In this document: positions 34,882 through 44,417 of the stretch, in pieces | How the letters are laid out: the number at the start of each line of letters is the position of its first letter | Position numbering within the stretch: position 1 is the first letter of the stretch | Source: an uncultured Chloroflexota bacterium | Lineage (GTDB): Bacteria > Chloroflexota > Dehalococcoidia > CAUJGQ01 | Direction of reading: 5' to 3' | Assembly: GCA_937879875.1 (NCBI GenBank) | Contig: CALFMN010000021.1 | Span: forward strand, 62,001 to 126,000 | DNA length: 64,000 nucleotides | Made by a program: the position numbers and the translations under genes | Notes under the pieces: generated by a model | The model's database searches: none | What the model saw: only the letters and a program-made list of their open reading frames with translations | Told to the model about the DNA's origin: nothing

Positions 34882-35278
34882 TTACCGTGACCGTTTAGTA
34901 TCACGGGCAGCGCGGCGGCGGATCTGGCCTCGGCGGGCGATCGCCTGGTGCCGGCGGCGCCAACGCGACCACGCGATCACGGTGCTGGGCGGATGCCCGG
35001 CGGCGAAGCGGTTCAGCAGCCGGCGGAGTTCCGCGACACGGAGCGGCACGCGGTCGTCGCCTGGGCCCCCTGTTTGCCCGGGCGGTTTCGACGGCCCGGC
35101 GCGCCGGCGTCATCTGCCGGTGCCAGCCCCGCCAGGCGCGTCCCTCGGCCTGATCGAGCCCGACCTGCCCCTGCGCCAGCGTCAAGCAGTCCGCGCTGCG
35201 CGTGCGCGGGCCGGCCACGCGCACGATGGCGGTCAGCCCCCTCTCGTCGGGGGCGTAGACGAGCGAGGAGGTAGTCAC
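34882..35278 (-). pseudogene. IS701-type transposase, C-terminal fragment, frameshifted
   Basis: The frame near 35278-35110 encodes TSSLVYAPDERGLTAIVRVA, CLTLAQGQVGLDQAEGRAWR and GWHRQMT, matching the end of IS701-family transposases (GEVGLD...W.GW.RH.TLAMLA). After a shift, another frame gives VPLRVAELRRLLNRFAAGHP and VIAWSRWRRRHQAIARRGQI up to a stop at 34882. The N-terminal catalytic part is missing; the fragment is cut by the neighbouring IS630. Confidence 0.7.
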
Positions 35279-36293
35279 GGCGCGATTGCGGGATAGAGAT
35301 GCTGCAAGCGAATGCGGGCAGCGGCGGTGGTGAAGCGCCAGCGGATGGCGGTGGTGCCGGCGTTGCGCTCGGCCTCCCAGGCGGCGACCTCAGCGGTGAG
35401 CGTGTCGGCATCGGCGATGCGCCGGTCCAGGCACTGGCGGCTGAGGATGCTGCACTCAATCTCGGCCATGTTCAGCCACGACCCGTGCGGCGGCGTGTGA
35501 TGCAGCTCCAGCTTATCCAGCAGGCGCGTGGCCTCGGCCGGTGGGAAGGCCTGGTACAGCGCCGCCCCACTATGCGTGTTCAGGTTGTCCAGCACCAGCA
35601 CGAGGCGCTCGGCCTCGGGGTAGTGGACCTCGACCAGGTCTTTGATGACGTGGGCGCAGTCGACCGCCGTGCGCCGCGCGGTGACCGTCACGTGCCGCCA
35701 ACCGGCAAGCGGCTCACAGACCACAAAGAGGTTGGCCACGCCGTTGCGCACGTCCTCATCGTCCTCGCGGGCGGGCTGGCCCGGCTGGACCGGGCGTGGG
35801 GGCTGGACCGCGCCCACCAGGTGCTTGCTGGTCTCGTCCAGACAGACCTGCGGACGCCGGGGATCCTGGGGCCGGTGATAGACATCCAGCACGTCCTCCA
35901 GCTGGCAGACCAAGGCGGCACTGCCCTGCGGCGGCAGGCACCAGCGCGTGTCTGCCAGGGCTTCAGCACGTTGTTTTGCGCGTGCGCCGTACGGTTTCGT
36001 ACGCGATCGCCTCGACGAGGTTGAGTTCGACCAGGCGCTGGGCGACCAGGCGCAAGGTCCAGCCCCTCCTCCACGAAGCGGCGGCGCACGCGCTCGACGG
36101 TGTCGCTGCTCACACCGGCGGTGGCGGCGATCGCGGCGTCGAAGCGGCCGGACTGCCCGGGCGGCGCATCGGCCAGCAGCAGGATGCGGGCGTGCTGGAG
36201 CGTGCGGGCGGCATGCGTGCCGCTGTGCAGGAACTGCTGCAGATGCTCCCGCTCAGCAGAGGTGAGGGTGACACGATAGCGTTTCGTTCGCAT
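35275..36293 (-). pseudogene. IS630-family transposase, internally deleted/frameshifted (copy 1)
   Basis: ATG 36293 opens the HTH part (KRYRVTLTSAEREHLQQFLH, GVSSDTVERVRRRFVEEGLD). The DDE part is in another frame: VCLDETSKHLVG, LVLVLDNLNTHSGAAL and LHHTPPHGSWLNMAEIECSI, ending at 35275. The segment between them is shortened and garbled (near 35913-36060), so the gene is broken although the D, D and E motifs remain. It faces away from IS630 copy 2, and short ACCATAACG/CGTTATGGT repeats lie between the two starts. Confidence 0.82.
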
Positions 36294-36347
36294 GCGCCCA
36301 GCATGCCAGCGCCTTACCATAACGGGCAAGGCGGCCGTGATGGGGTA

Positions 36348-37418
36348 CTAAGCAGGTAGCCCTCGTTATGGTACGTTCGCGGCATGCGCCGCACGACGTT
36401 GAGCGACGAGGCACGGGCCGCGCTCCAGGCGGCCCGCCACGACTCTGGCTGGAGTCCGCGGGAGCGCGACCGGGTGGCGATGGTGCTGCTGTCGGCGGCG
36501 GGCTGGTCGCCACCGCGCATCGCCGGGCACTTCGGCTGTTCGGTGCAGCCAGTGCGTACGGCGCTCGACCAGTACGCGGCCAGCGGCCTGGACGGGTTGC
36601 GCCACCGGCGGCCCGGCCCGCCGCCCAACGCCGCGCGACGCACGCAGGTGACGGCAGCGTTGACGGCGCTGCTGGAGCAAGACCGTAGCTGGACGGCGGC
36701 GCAGCTGGCAGCCGCGCTCGACGAGCAGGACATCCGGCTCAGCACGCGCCAGACGCGCACGTAGCTGGGCGGGATCGCCGCCTGGCGGCGCACCGTGCGC
36801 ACCCTGGCGCACAACCAGGCCCCGGTCAAGGTCGCCCGGGCCGAGCGGCACCTTGGGGTGCTGCAAAAACAGGGGGCGCCGGCCGGGCCACGCTCTGCGA
36901 TCGCGACGGTTGTGGCGTCAGCCCCAGCCAGCCGGTGAATTACCGTTGGACGCTGGTCGGGCAGCGCAAAGCCGTGCCCGACGAGAACCCCTGTGGGCGG
37001 CGCCTGCACGTGCTGGCGGCGCTGGTGTGCGACGGTCCCCATCCCAGCCTGACCTGGGACATGCAGCCACGCACGCTGCGGGCCAGCGACCTGCGCGCCT
37101 TCCTGCCCGGCATCCCCCGCCAGCCGGACACGCCGCTGGTCGTGGTGCTGGACAACGCCGGCAGGCAGCGCCGCAAGGCCGGGCAAGCAGCCGTGCCCGC
37201 GCTGTGGCGCCAGGGGCATCTATCTCTACTACCTGCCGCCCTCCAGTCCGCAGCTCAACGCGCTTGCGCGCGTCTTCGGCGTGATCAAGCCGTACGACCT
37301 ACCCGAACGACGCTATGCCACCGATACCGCCCTGGAGGAGGCACTCGATGCCGCCTTTACCCGCTACGAAACCCGACTCCTCGCGAAAACGACCCCACAA
37401 CCGGGGCTAGCTGCTTAG
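36348..37418 (+). mobile_element. IS630-family insertion sequence (copy 2), inactive
   Basis: The ends CTAAGCAGGTAGCC (36348-36361) and GGCTAGCTGCTTAG (37405-37418) are inverted repeats with 13 of 14 matches. The element is about 1.07 kb, typical for IS630. A TA dinucleotide lies directly left of the element, as expected for TA targets; the right side reads GC, so the duplication is not intact. Confidence 0.7.
36384..37418 (+). pseudogene. IS630-family transposase with stop and frameshifts (copy 2)
   Basis: ATG 36384 encodes the HTH half (VAMVLLSAAGWSPPRIAGHF and DGLRHRRPGPPP) until a TAG after STRQTRT (36762). Later frames give LCDRDGCGVSPSQPVNYRWT then LVGQRKAVPDENPCGRRLHV, VVVLDNAG, and finally IYLYYLPPSSPQLNALARVF plus DLPERRYATDTALEEALDAA, ending at 37418. 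At least one nonsense codon and two frameshifts separate the DDE motifs, so the enzyme cannot be made. Confidence 0.82.
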
Positions 37419-37434
37419 GCTGTAAACTGGACGA

Positions 37435-37449
37435 GGGGCTTTCGGCCCC
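37435..37449. terminator. GGGGC-TTTCG-GCCCC hairpin
   Basis: A perfect 5-bp GC stem with a TTTCG loop lies just after IS630 copy 2 and before the oxidoreductase fragment. Confidence 0.35.
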
Positions 37450-37473
37450 ATTATCCGAACCGATCCTCAAAAG

Positions 37474-37596
37474 ATGACTACAGTGCCTGGCGTCTTTGCT
37501 GCCGGCGACATCACGCGTTCCGCCCACAATGCGACCTGGGCAAGCGCCGATGGCGTCACTGCCGGCATGGCCCTGCACCGCTCGCTGGTCTTCTGA
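37474..37596 (+). pseudogene. C-terminal fragment of a thioredoxin-reductase-like flavoprotein
   Basis: The short frame reads TTVPGVFAAGDITRSAHNAT then WASADGVTAGMALHRSLVF and stops. This is the conserved FAD-binding end (GVFAAGD) of thioredoxin-reductase-like NAD(P)/FAD oxidoreductases. The other ~270 residues are missing, presumably lost when IS630 copy 2 inserted or by a related deletion. Confidence 0.75.
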
Positions 37597-37948
37597 TCAG
37601 TACCCCACCCAATTGCGGGATTCCCATCAACCGGTGGAAGGCGCCGGCCGAGGATTGGCTGCGCGACCTCTACGAGAAGCGCCAGCGCAAGGCGGCGCGG
37701 ACCTCGCGCGGGCGATCGCCGCCTTCGGCAATAGCGGCGGCACGCCGCTGCTCGGGACCGGCGACGATGGAGCGGTTCCCGGCCTGTAGTATGCCCAGCC
37801 AACTCACATCACGCGCCCTGAGAGCCCTGCACGCGCGCCCGACACGCGAACGCGCGCTGTTGAAGCCGTCGCACTTGGAGTATTGTGACCTCGAAGCAGC
37901 CGCGCGTCGGCGGCGGTGCGATGCCGGTTCACGAGAGAGGTGAGGCAG
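37597..37948. other. Intergenic region after the flavoprotein fragment
   Basis: About 350 bases separate the fragment from the amidohydrolase gene. A frame with AEDWLRDLYEKRQRKAARTS is open on the plus strand but too short to identify and may be another gene remnant. I see no repeat or RNA gene. Confidence 0.3.
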
Positions 37949-39091
37949 ATGGCGCAGATCTACTACTCCTGCGATTCGCATGTGGTGGAGGCGGCCGAGG
38001 TCTACGACGGCCTCGTGGACCGCTTCGGCGATCGGGCGCCGCGCATCGTCGACGGCGTCAACGGCCGCGAGGGCGTCTATCTCTACTGGCCGAAGCTCAA
38101 CCGGCCGATCCTCGTTGGCCGCCTGGGCATCGCCGGCAGCCGCCTCGACAACCCGGAAACGCACGAGCGCATGAAGCACGGCTGGGACAACCTCAATCCC
38201 GGCGTCAAAGACCCGGTGGCGCGGCTCAAGGAGCAGCAGGTCGATGGCATCGTGGGCGAGGTGATGTACCCGAGCCTGAACATGTTCACCTTCGCCGTGC
38301 CCGATCGCGAGGTCGCGCAGGCGGTGATGCAGCGCCACAACGACTGGATCCGCGACTACTGCTCGCACGCGCCGGAACGGCTGATCGGCGTCGCCTGCCT
38401 GCCGCTGCCGGACGTGGACGAGGCGATCGCCGAGCTGTACCGCTGTGCGAAGATGGGCATCCGCGGCGTCGCCATCCCCTGCACGGCCCCCGTCGCCAAA
38501 CCGTACAAAGATCCGGCCTACGAGCCGTTCTGGGCGGCGGCGGAAGAGGTCGGCCTGCCGATCACGATGCACATCTTCTGCGGCGCCGAGTGGGGCATGA
38601 GTCTGCCCGACTACTGGGATCCAATCGTCAGCTATACGCTCTCCCATGCCGGCATCTGGAATACGGTCAGCAACCTGATCACCTCCGGCGTCGCCGAACG
38701 GCATCCGAAGCTGCGCTTCATCTGCGCCGAGTGGGAGACGGGCTGGCTGGGGCACGTGCTCAAGCGCTTCGACCACGCGATCTACCGCAGCCGCGCCGAC
38801 GCCTCGCCCGACCTGCAGATGCACGGCAGCGAGTACTTCAAGCGACAGTTCTTCGCCACGTTTGAAGACGACGACATCGGCGTGGAGACGCGCCACTCGA
38901 TCGGCGTGGACCGGCTGCTGTGGGGCAACGACTATCCGCACCACGACTCGATCTGGCCGCGCTCGCAGGAGATCCTGCGCGAGATCATGGCCGGCGTGCC
39001 GGACGACGAGCGCGACGCGATGGTCTGGAAGAACGTGCAGCAGCTCTACGCGATCGACGAGTCGAAGCTGCCGGTGGGCGCGGCGGTGTAG
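37949..39091 (+). CDS. Amidohydrolase family protein (ACMSD-like TIM barrel)
   Basis: This 380-residue protein belongs to the amidohydrolase 2 group of decarboxylases and hydratases. It has CDSHVVEAAEVYDGL (the DxHxxE-type metal site), YPSLNMFTFAVPDREVAQAV, GLPITMHIFCG with a metal His, HAGIWNTVSNLITSGVAERH and the late LLWGNDYPHHDS, where the conserved Asp and His lie. It would decarboxylate or hydrate an aromatic or unsaturated acid. GAGGTGAGG precedes ATG 37949. The gene is intact although it lies beside the IS-rich segment. Confidence 0.88.
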   Translation: MAQIYYSCDSHVVEAAEVYDGLVDRFGDRAPRIVDGVNGREGVYLYWPKLNRPILVGRLGIAGSRLDNPETHERMKHGWDNLNPGVKDPVARLKEQQVDGIVGEVMYPSLNMFTFAVPDREVAQAVMQRHNDWIRDYCSHAPERLIGVACLPLPDVDEAIAELYRCAKMGIRGVAIPCTAPVAKPYKDPAYEPFWAAAEEVGLPITMHIFCGAEWGMSLPDYWDPIVSYTLSHAGIWNTVSNLITSGVAERHPKLRFICAEWETGWLGHVLKRFDHAIYRSRADASPDLQMHGSEYFKRQFFATFEDDDIGVETRHSIGVDRLLWGNDYPHHDSIWPRSQEILREIMAGVPDDERDAMVWKNVQQLYAIDESKLPVGAAV

Positions 39092-39480
39092 TCGGCCCTG
39101 GTATTGGAAGCCTCCGGCGGTTGCGCTGTGCTCTGGCCCCGACCCCTCCCTCTCCCAATCCTGGAGAGAGGGAGGGGAGCTTGAACGCTGGTGGGATGGA
39201 GGCTGGGGCGGAGTGCGGAGGCCGCTCGCGGGCGCACCACTGTGTGCCCCTACGATCTGCGAACCAGTCACGCCGCCAGGTGCAACGCCCCGCACTTCGA
39301 CAAATGTCCGGCTGAGACTACCGAGAATAGCTTGTCCGTCCCGACCCCCTTCGAATCCGGCACCAACTTGCTCGCTCCAGGCGCTCACGCGCGGCCTGCC
39401 TGCTTTACGATGGCCCAGACGGCGTCGTTGCCTGACTGAGGTACGACTGCGCCGAGCTTCCCCTGAAGGAGACGGCCACG
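39092..39480. other. Intergenic region with repeat halves
   Basis: The stretch contains a family B half element (39128-39180: CCCTCCCTCTCCCAATCCTG then GAGAGAGGGAGGGG) and a small GGGCGCAC...GTGCGCCC-type repeat (39226-39252). The remainder (39255-39480) shows no gene that I can support. Confidence 0.5.
39128..39180. repeat. Family B half element, copy B4
   Basis: CTCCCTCTCCCAATCCTGGA with GAGAGGGAGGGG forms the hairpin end typical of family B. No matching second end is present before the methyltransferase gene. Confidence 0.65.
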
Positions 39481-40305
39481 AGGACGTCAGATGCGAGCAG
39501 TCCGATAAAGACGGAATATGCGCTTGACAATGCCTGGCAGGGGGCACGTGAGCGCCTCCGGCTGCTGGAGGAGACCCAGGATCCGGGCACTCTCCGCCAC
39601 CTGGACGCGCTGGGCGTAGCGAGTGGCTGGCGCTGTCTTGAGGTGGGTGGCGGCGGTGGCTCGATTGCGACCTGGCTCTGCCAGCGGGTTGGGCCGACTG
39701 GCCGGGTGGTGGCGACCGATATCGACACACGCTTCCTTGAGGCGCTGGATTTCTCCAACCTTGAGGTCCGCCAACAGAACATTGTCACCGACGCCGTCGA
39801 GGAGGCCGGCTTCGACCTCGTCCACGCCCGCGCCGTGCTCATGCACCTCCCGGAGCGGCAGCGCGCGCTGGATCGGCTGGTGGCGGCCCTGAAGCCAGGG
39901 GGCTGGTTGCTCCTTGAGGAGGGTGAATATATTTCGCACGCGCTGCCTGACCCACGGATTGATGCGGCGGCGGGCGAACTGCTGGCGAAGCACAAGCGCG
40001 CGCTGGATATCGGCGGGGCGACGAGCGGCATCGACTTTTACTACGGGCGGCGGCTCTTCGGGGACCTGCTTGCCCGGGGCATCGCCGACATCGGGTCAGA
40101 AGGTCGGCTGGAGATGGTGCGCGGCGGCAGTACTCCAGCGAAGTTTTTGCAGCGTACTGGGCAGCAGACGCGACAGCAGCCTCAAGCGAGTGCACACATG
40201 TCTGAAACTGAGCGCGACGCGTTTCTCACTCTGCTCGATGACCCTGCCTTGCTCTATCTGGGTCCTATCTTGATGGCCGTGTGGGGTCGGAAACCACTCG
40301 GGTAG
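39481..40305 (+). pseudogene. SAM-dependent methyltransferase, 5' end disrupted
   Basis: The frame carries EYALDNAWQGARERLRLLEE, LGVASGWRCLEVGGGGGSIA (motif I), VVATDIDTRFLEAL, FDLVHARAVLMHLPERQRAL and ALKPGGWLLLEEGEYI, an intact class I methyltransferase of about 270 residues. No ATG, GTG or TTG occurs in frame between the stop at 39433 and 39643, which is already inside motif I. An ATG at 39491 with GAAGGAG upstream is one frame off and stops after five codons. A small indel near 39491-39510 therefore seems to have broken the start, unless a rare start codon is used. Confidence 0.72.
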
Positions 40306-40359
40306 GCGAGGAACGGTGCTCGCTCTCTGCAAGCGGCGCCGGCCGAGGGTCTTCGCCCC

Positions 40360-40677
40360 GTGGTCCTCTGCGGCCAATTCCTCTGCACCGCGGACCGCGC
40401 ATACTGTTGCCCGTGAGCGGCGTCTTTTGGCCGCCGCCGGTCACGCGAGCTGTCCGAATGTGTAAAGCATCCTGGCTCTCCCGCGATTTTGGTGACGATG
40501 GTTCGAGGGGCGATCTCGTCGAACGGCACGCCGAACCTGTCGTGCAGGACGAAGGTCACCCGCTCAGCTGGAGTCAGCGCGTCCGGTACGAGCAGCAGGG
40601 CCAGGCCCACTGCGTCGGAGACCACGGCTTCGTGCTCGGGATTTGCTTCGTCGGCGGGTTGCAGGAGCGTGATCCGT
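40360..40677 (-). pseudogene. ECF sigma factor (SigJ-like) remnant
   Basis: On the minus strand [20 protein letters not shown] then [20 protein letters not shown] and [16 protein letters not shown] match region 4 of SigJ-type ECF sigma factors. After that the frame drifts; QLA and KRRRSRATV, equivalent to the region following the HTH, appear in another frame with a stop. The N-terminal region 2 and the SnoaL-like tail are absent. Confidence 0.7.
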
Positions 40678-40730
40678 CATAATACTGTCGAACCACAACC
40701 GGTCCCTGTGACCGCCGGAGGAGCACAGAG

Positions 40731-41199
40731 ATGCCAGCAGGCAACAAGAGCACCAGCGCGAGCGGCGGAGAAGTCCCAGGGCTTCACGGACGCGGAACGA
40801 GCCGCGATCAGGGCGCGCGCCCAGGAGCAGCAGGCGGACGCGCGCCGCGGCCGGCGCGCGGACAAGGCGGACGGGGAAAGCGCCGTGCTGGCGGCGATCG
40901 CCGCGATGACGGGACCGGATCGCGCCATGGGCGAGCGGCTCCATGCGATCATCACCGCCAGCGCGCCAGCCCTCTCACCGAAAACCTGGTACGGGATGCC
41001 CGCGTATGCCAGGGACGGCAAGGTCGTCTGCTTCTTCCAAAGCGCGCAGAAGTTCAACACGAGGTACGCGACGTTCGGCTTCAACGACACGGCGCACCTC
41101 GACGAAGGCGCCATGTGGCCCGTCGCCTTCGCGCTGCAGGAGTTGACTGCCGCCGCCGAGGCACGGATCGCCGCGCTCGTGACGCAAGCGGTGGGCTGA
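40731..41199 (+). pseudogene. DUF1801-family protein with one frameshift
   Basis: ATG 40731, with GGAGGA upstream, encodes [14 protein letters not shown]. The rest is in a frame shifted by one base: [20 protein letters not shown], then [40 protein letters not shown] and [20 protein letters not shown], the DUF1801 fold, to 41199. The shift lies near 40761-40775. Correcting one base would restore a protein of about 155 residues, so a recent mutation or a sequencing error is possible. Confidence 0.8.
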
Positions 41200-41260
41200 G
41201 GGCGCGCCGTCTGGCCTGGTTTGACGGTCATGACGGACCGAAACCTCGCCACGAGCTGCC

Positions 41261-43009
41261 GGGGCTTCCGCGAACCTGGTGAAGGCGAGCCGGTGACGCT
41301 AGCGACGTGATGCCAACCACGATCGACGCCGCTGACCTCCTACCCACTGGCTCGTAGTTCCGTGTCGAGGCGCTGAGCCGCACGGCGGACGCGAGCACCC
41401 TGCCCCTCACCAGTCCCCAACCGACCGCGGCCTGCCTGCGGTGCCGCGCGCCCTCGGCCGCCGTCCATAGTCGCTACCAACGCACGCTCGCCGACCTGCT
41501 CTGGGTCCGCCTACCCGTACGCCTCGACCTCCACGTCCGCAAGTTCTTCTGCCGCGTCTCCACCTGTACGCGGCAGATCTTCACCGAGCGGCTCCCCACG
41601 CTCGTTGCCCCCTCTGCGCGGCGCACGCTGGGCCTGACCGCAGCGCTCTGGCTGGTGGCGCTGGCCCCTGGTGGCGCAGCGGGCGCCCGGGTCGTCGCCG
41701 GGTTGGTGATGGGCACGAGCCCTGACACCTTGCTGCGGCTCATTCAGACCGCGCCAATCAGCAACCGCGAGCCGACCCGCGTGCTGGGCATCGATGATTG
41801 GTCCTGGCGCCGCGGCCTGCGCTTCGGGACGATCCTCGTCGACCTCGAACGGCATTGCCCGGTGGACCTCCTGCCCGATCGTGCGGTCGAGCCCATCGTG
41901 GCATGGCTGAAGGCGCATCCCGGTATTGAAGTCATCAGCCGCGACCGCGCCCAGTGCTACGCCGAGGCGGCCAGGCAAGGGGCACCGGATGCCGTGCAGG
42001 TCGCCGACCGCTGGCATCTCCTCAAGAATCTGGCGGAGGCGCTGGAGCGCTGCCTGCTGCGCGCTGCCAGCAGCCGGAAAGTGGCCGCCCAGCACACCGC
42101 CGACCGCGACCCGCCGCTCCAGAGTTACCCGGACGCGGACTGCGTCCCCTGGGAACAGCGGGCCGAGGAGGCCAGCCAGGCGAAGCACCAGGCAGCCGTG
42201 GAGCGCTATCAGCGCATCCGCAGCCTGCATGCCGCCGGGGCCGACATCGCCGACATCGCCCGCACCGTCGGCGTCTCCCGCGTCACGGTGTATCGCTATC
42301 TCCGGCTCACGGCGCTTCCTGAACGAAAACATTCCCGCTGCCGGCGGCCAGTGCTGGACCCCTACAAGGACTACCTGCTGCGCCGCTGGGAGGAGGGCTG
42401 CCACGTCAAACTCACCCTCTTCCGCGAAATTCAGGCGCAGGGCTATGCCTTCTCGGCGACGAACGTCTTCCGCTTCCTCAACCGGACGGCGCGAGCGCGG
42501 AGCCGCGACCCGGTCCAGGTCGTCCCACCCCCGGCCAGCGCCGTGCCCACGGCGCGCCAGGTCGCCGGACTGTTCGTCGCCCGGCCCGAGCGGCTGGCGA
42601 AGGACGACCGGGCCTCTCTCACGCGCTTGACGGCTGGGGAGCCGAGCCTGGCAATGGCGTATGCCCTCACCCAGGCGTTCGGCCGCATGCTGCGCGAGCG
42701 TCAGGGCGAGCAGCTCGATGACTGGCTCACGCAGGCGAAAGCGAGCGGGGTGAAGGAGCTGGCCGCCTATGCCTGCGGCCTGGAAGCGGACGAGGCGGCG
42801 GTCACGGCGGGGCTGACGCTCGCCTGGAGCAACGGCCAGACCGAGGGCCACGTCCATCGCCTGAAGTTGCTCAAGCGCCAGAGCTACGGTCGCGCCGGCT
42901 TCGATCTCCTGCGCCGGCGCGTCCTGCTCGCTGCGTGAGCGATCAGCGCAGGCGCGACGCGGTTGACCGTTGCCTGCTCACCGCGATTCACCAAAAGACC
43001 GGAAGACCC
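41261..43009 (+). mobile_element. ISL3-family insertion sequence
   Basis: The transposase gene is flanked by imperfect inverted ends: GGGGCTTCCGCGAACCTGGT at 41261 and the complement of GGTCTTCCGGTCTTTTGGTG near 43008, sharing CTTCCG and TGGTGAA at equal spacing. Total length is about 1.75 kb. No clear 8-bp target duplication was found. Confidence 0.65.
41310..42938 (+). pseudogene. ISL3-family transposase with early amber codon
   Basis: ATG 41310 starts PTTIDAADLLPTGS, then TAG at 41355, then FRVEALSRTADASTLPLTSP in the same frame. The zinc-ribbon region follows (AACLRCRAPSAAVHSRYQRT, FCRVSTCTRQIFTERLP), then the DDE domain with VLGIDDWSWRRGLRFGTILV, VADRWHLLKNLAEALERCLL and AWSNGQTEGHVHRLKLLKRQ. 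Everything but the amber codon is intact for a ~540-residue ISL3 transposase. Without suppression, translation could only restart downstream and would lose part of the zinc domain. Confidence 0.85.
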
Positions 43010-43060
43010 AGCATCATTTGGCGAGGTGTGCAACGCCGCTCGCTCTTCGCCCTCTATTCC

Positions 43061-44026
43061 CTAACCCCTATTCCCTGCATTGAGCACGCGCTGCGGCGTG
43101 CCGGCGATGAACGCCTCGATGTTTTCCAGCGTTTGGCCGTAGAAGACGCGGTACGTGTCGGCGGTGACGTAGCCGAGGTGCGGCGTCAGCACGACGTTCG
43201 GCAGCGAACGCAAGGGGTGGTCGAGCGGCAGCGGCTCCTGGTCGAACACGTCGAGGCCGGCGCCGGCGAAGGCGCCTGCCTGCAGCGCCGCGATCAGCGC
43301 GGCCTCGTCCACGATCGGGCCGCGCGAGGTGTTGACGAGATAGGCGGACGGCCGCAGCAGCGCCAGTTCGCGCGCGCCGAGCAGGCCGGTGCTGCGCGGG
43401 CTGAGCACGAGATGGATCGTAACGATGTCGCTCTGCGCCAGCAGCTCGTCCTTGCTCGCGCGCTCGGCGCCGCAGGCCCGCGCCCGTTCGTCGGTCAGGT
43501 TCTGGCTCCAGACGAGCAGACGCATGTGAAAGGCCCGCGCCACTTCCGCCACCTGCCCGCCGATGTTGCCCAGGCCGATGATGCCCAGCGTCTTGCCGTC
43601 GAGGCCGAAGCCGACCGTCTCCTGCCAGCCGCCGCCCCGCACCGAGCGGTCTTCACGCGGAATGCTGCGCACCAGCGCCAGGATCAGCCCCCAGGTCAGC
43701 TCCATCGTGGAGCGGCTGCCACCGCCCGTGCCGCAGACGAGCACACCGCGCTCAGTTGCGGCCTCCAAGTCGATCGCGGCGTTGCGCATGCCGGCGGTGC
43801 ACAGCAGCTTAAGGTTGGGCAGCCGCTGCAAGAGCGAGCGGCGGAAGGGCGTGCGCTCGCGCAGCGCCATCACCACGTCGAAGGGCTGCAGCCGCTCGGC
43901 CAGCGCCGCCTCGTCCGTCAGATGATCGTGAAACGCCTCGACCCTGACCTTGCCTTCGAGGCGCCGCCAATCCGCGGAGCCGAGCGCTGCATCCTGGTAG
44001 TCGTCGAGCAAAGCGACCCGCAGCAT
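43061..44026 (-). CDS. D-isomer-specific 2-hydroxyacid dehydrogenase
   Basis: This 321-residue NAD(P)-dependent dehydrogenase has the Rossmann motif KTLGIIGLGNIGGQVAEVAR, VNTSRGPIVDEAALIAALQA with the catalytic Arg, LDVFDQEPLPLDHPL with the catalytic Glu region, and TPHLGYVTADTY with the catalytic His. It resembles phosphoglycerate/hydroxypyruvate reductase-like members that lack extra regulatory domains. ATG 44026 gives the normal N-terminus (LRVALLDDYQDAAL). The substrate is unknown. Confidence 0.9.
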   Translation of the reverse strand: MLRVALLDDYQDAALGSADWRRLEGKVRVEAFHDHLTDEAALAERLQPFDVVMALRERTPFRRSLLQRLPNLKLLCTAGMRNAAIDLEAATERGVLVCGTGGGSRSTMELTWGLILALVRSIPREDRSVRGGGWQETVGFGLDGKTLGIIGLGNIGGQVAEVARAFHMRLLVWSQNLTDERARACGAERASKDELLAQSDIVTIHLVLSPRSTGLLGARELALLRPSAYLVNTSRGPIVDEAALIAALQAGAFAGAGLDVFDQEPLPLDHPLRSLPNVVLTPHLGYVTADTYRVFYGQTLENIEAFIAGTPQRVLNAGNRG

Positions 44027-44078
44027 AATCGACCTCAATGATGCTGGCTGCACCCGGAGAAGCGGCTGAAGGGAGCGG

Positions 44079-44321
44079 CTAAGGCAGCGGCTCCGCCTGC
44101 TTGAGGGCGCGCTCGTCGAAAGCGGCGCGGGCGGAGAGCACCTGCTCGATGTTCGCCTCCGCCCACGCCCGCAGCGCTCCGATCGGCGCGATCAGCGTCT
44201 CGTCCGGCGGCGTGAGCGCATACTCGACGCTCGACGGCGTGGTGGGATAGACGCGCCGGCTCACCAGCCCGTCACGTTCGAGGTTGCGCAGAAGATGCTG
44301 ACGCAGACGCTGCGGTTTCAA
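44079..44321 (-). pseudogene. HxlR-family regulator, N-terminally truncated
   Basis: The fragment reads QRLRQHLLRNLERDGLVSRR then VYPTTPSSVEYALTPPDETL and IAPIGALRAWAEANIEQ, the recognition helix end, wing and C-terminal helix of HxlR proteins. The first ~40 residues (CPVxxxLxxIGGKW... and the first HTH helix) are absent; upstream sequence does not encode them. It lies divergent to the VOC gene, with a perfect palindrome between. Confidence 0.75.
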
Positions 44322-44365
44322 TCCTCACTCGGCGACGCCGCTGGGTGCGACACGTGGCACTTGCT

Positions 44366-44377
44366 TCACTATAGTGA
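44366..44377. promoter_or_regulatory. Candidate HxlR operator
   Basis: TCACTATAGTGA is a perfect 12-bp palindrome followed by GTATAC. It lies 41 bases before the VOC ATG and 45 bases from the truncated HxlR frame. HxlR-type sites are commonly AC/TA-rich palindromes in such divergent gaps. Confidence 0.55.
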
Positions 44378-44417
44378 GTATACCGGACGGATGGCGTCCC
44401 GAAACGGAGGGTTTCAC

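Noticed and set aside
36853..37477. Plus-strand frames taken as separate genes
   Set aside because: They are pieces of one broken IS630 transposase in shifted frames.
39345..39360. TTCGAATCC, like a tRNA T-loop
   Set aside because: No acceptor or anticodon stems can be drawn around it.
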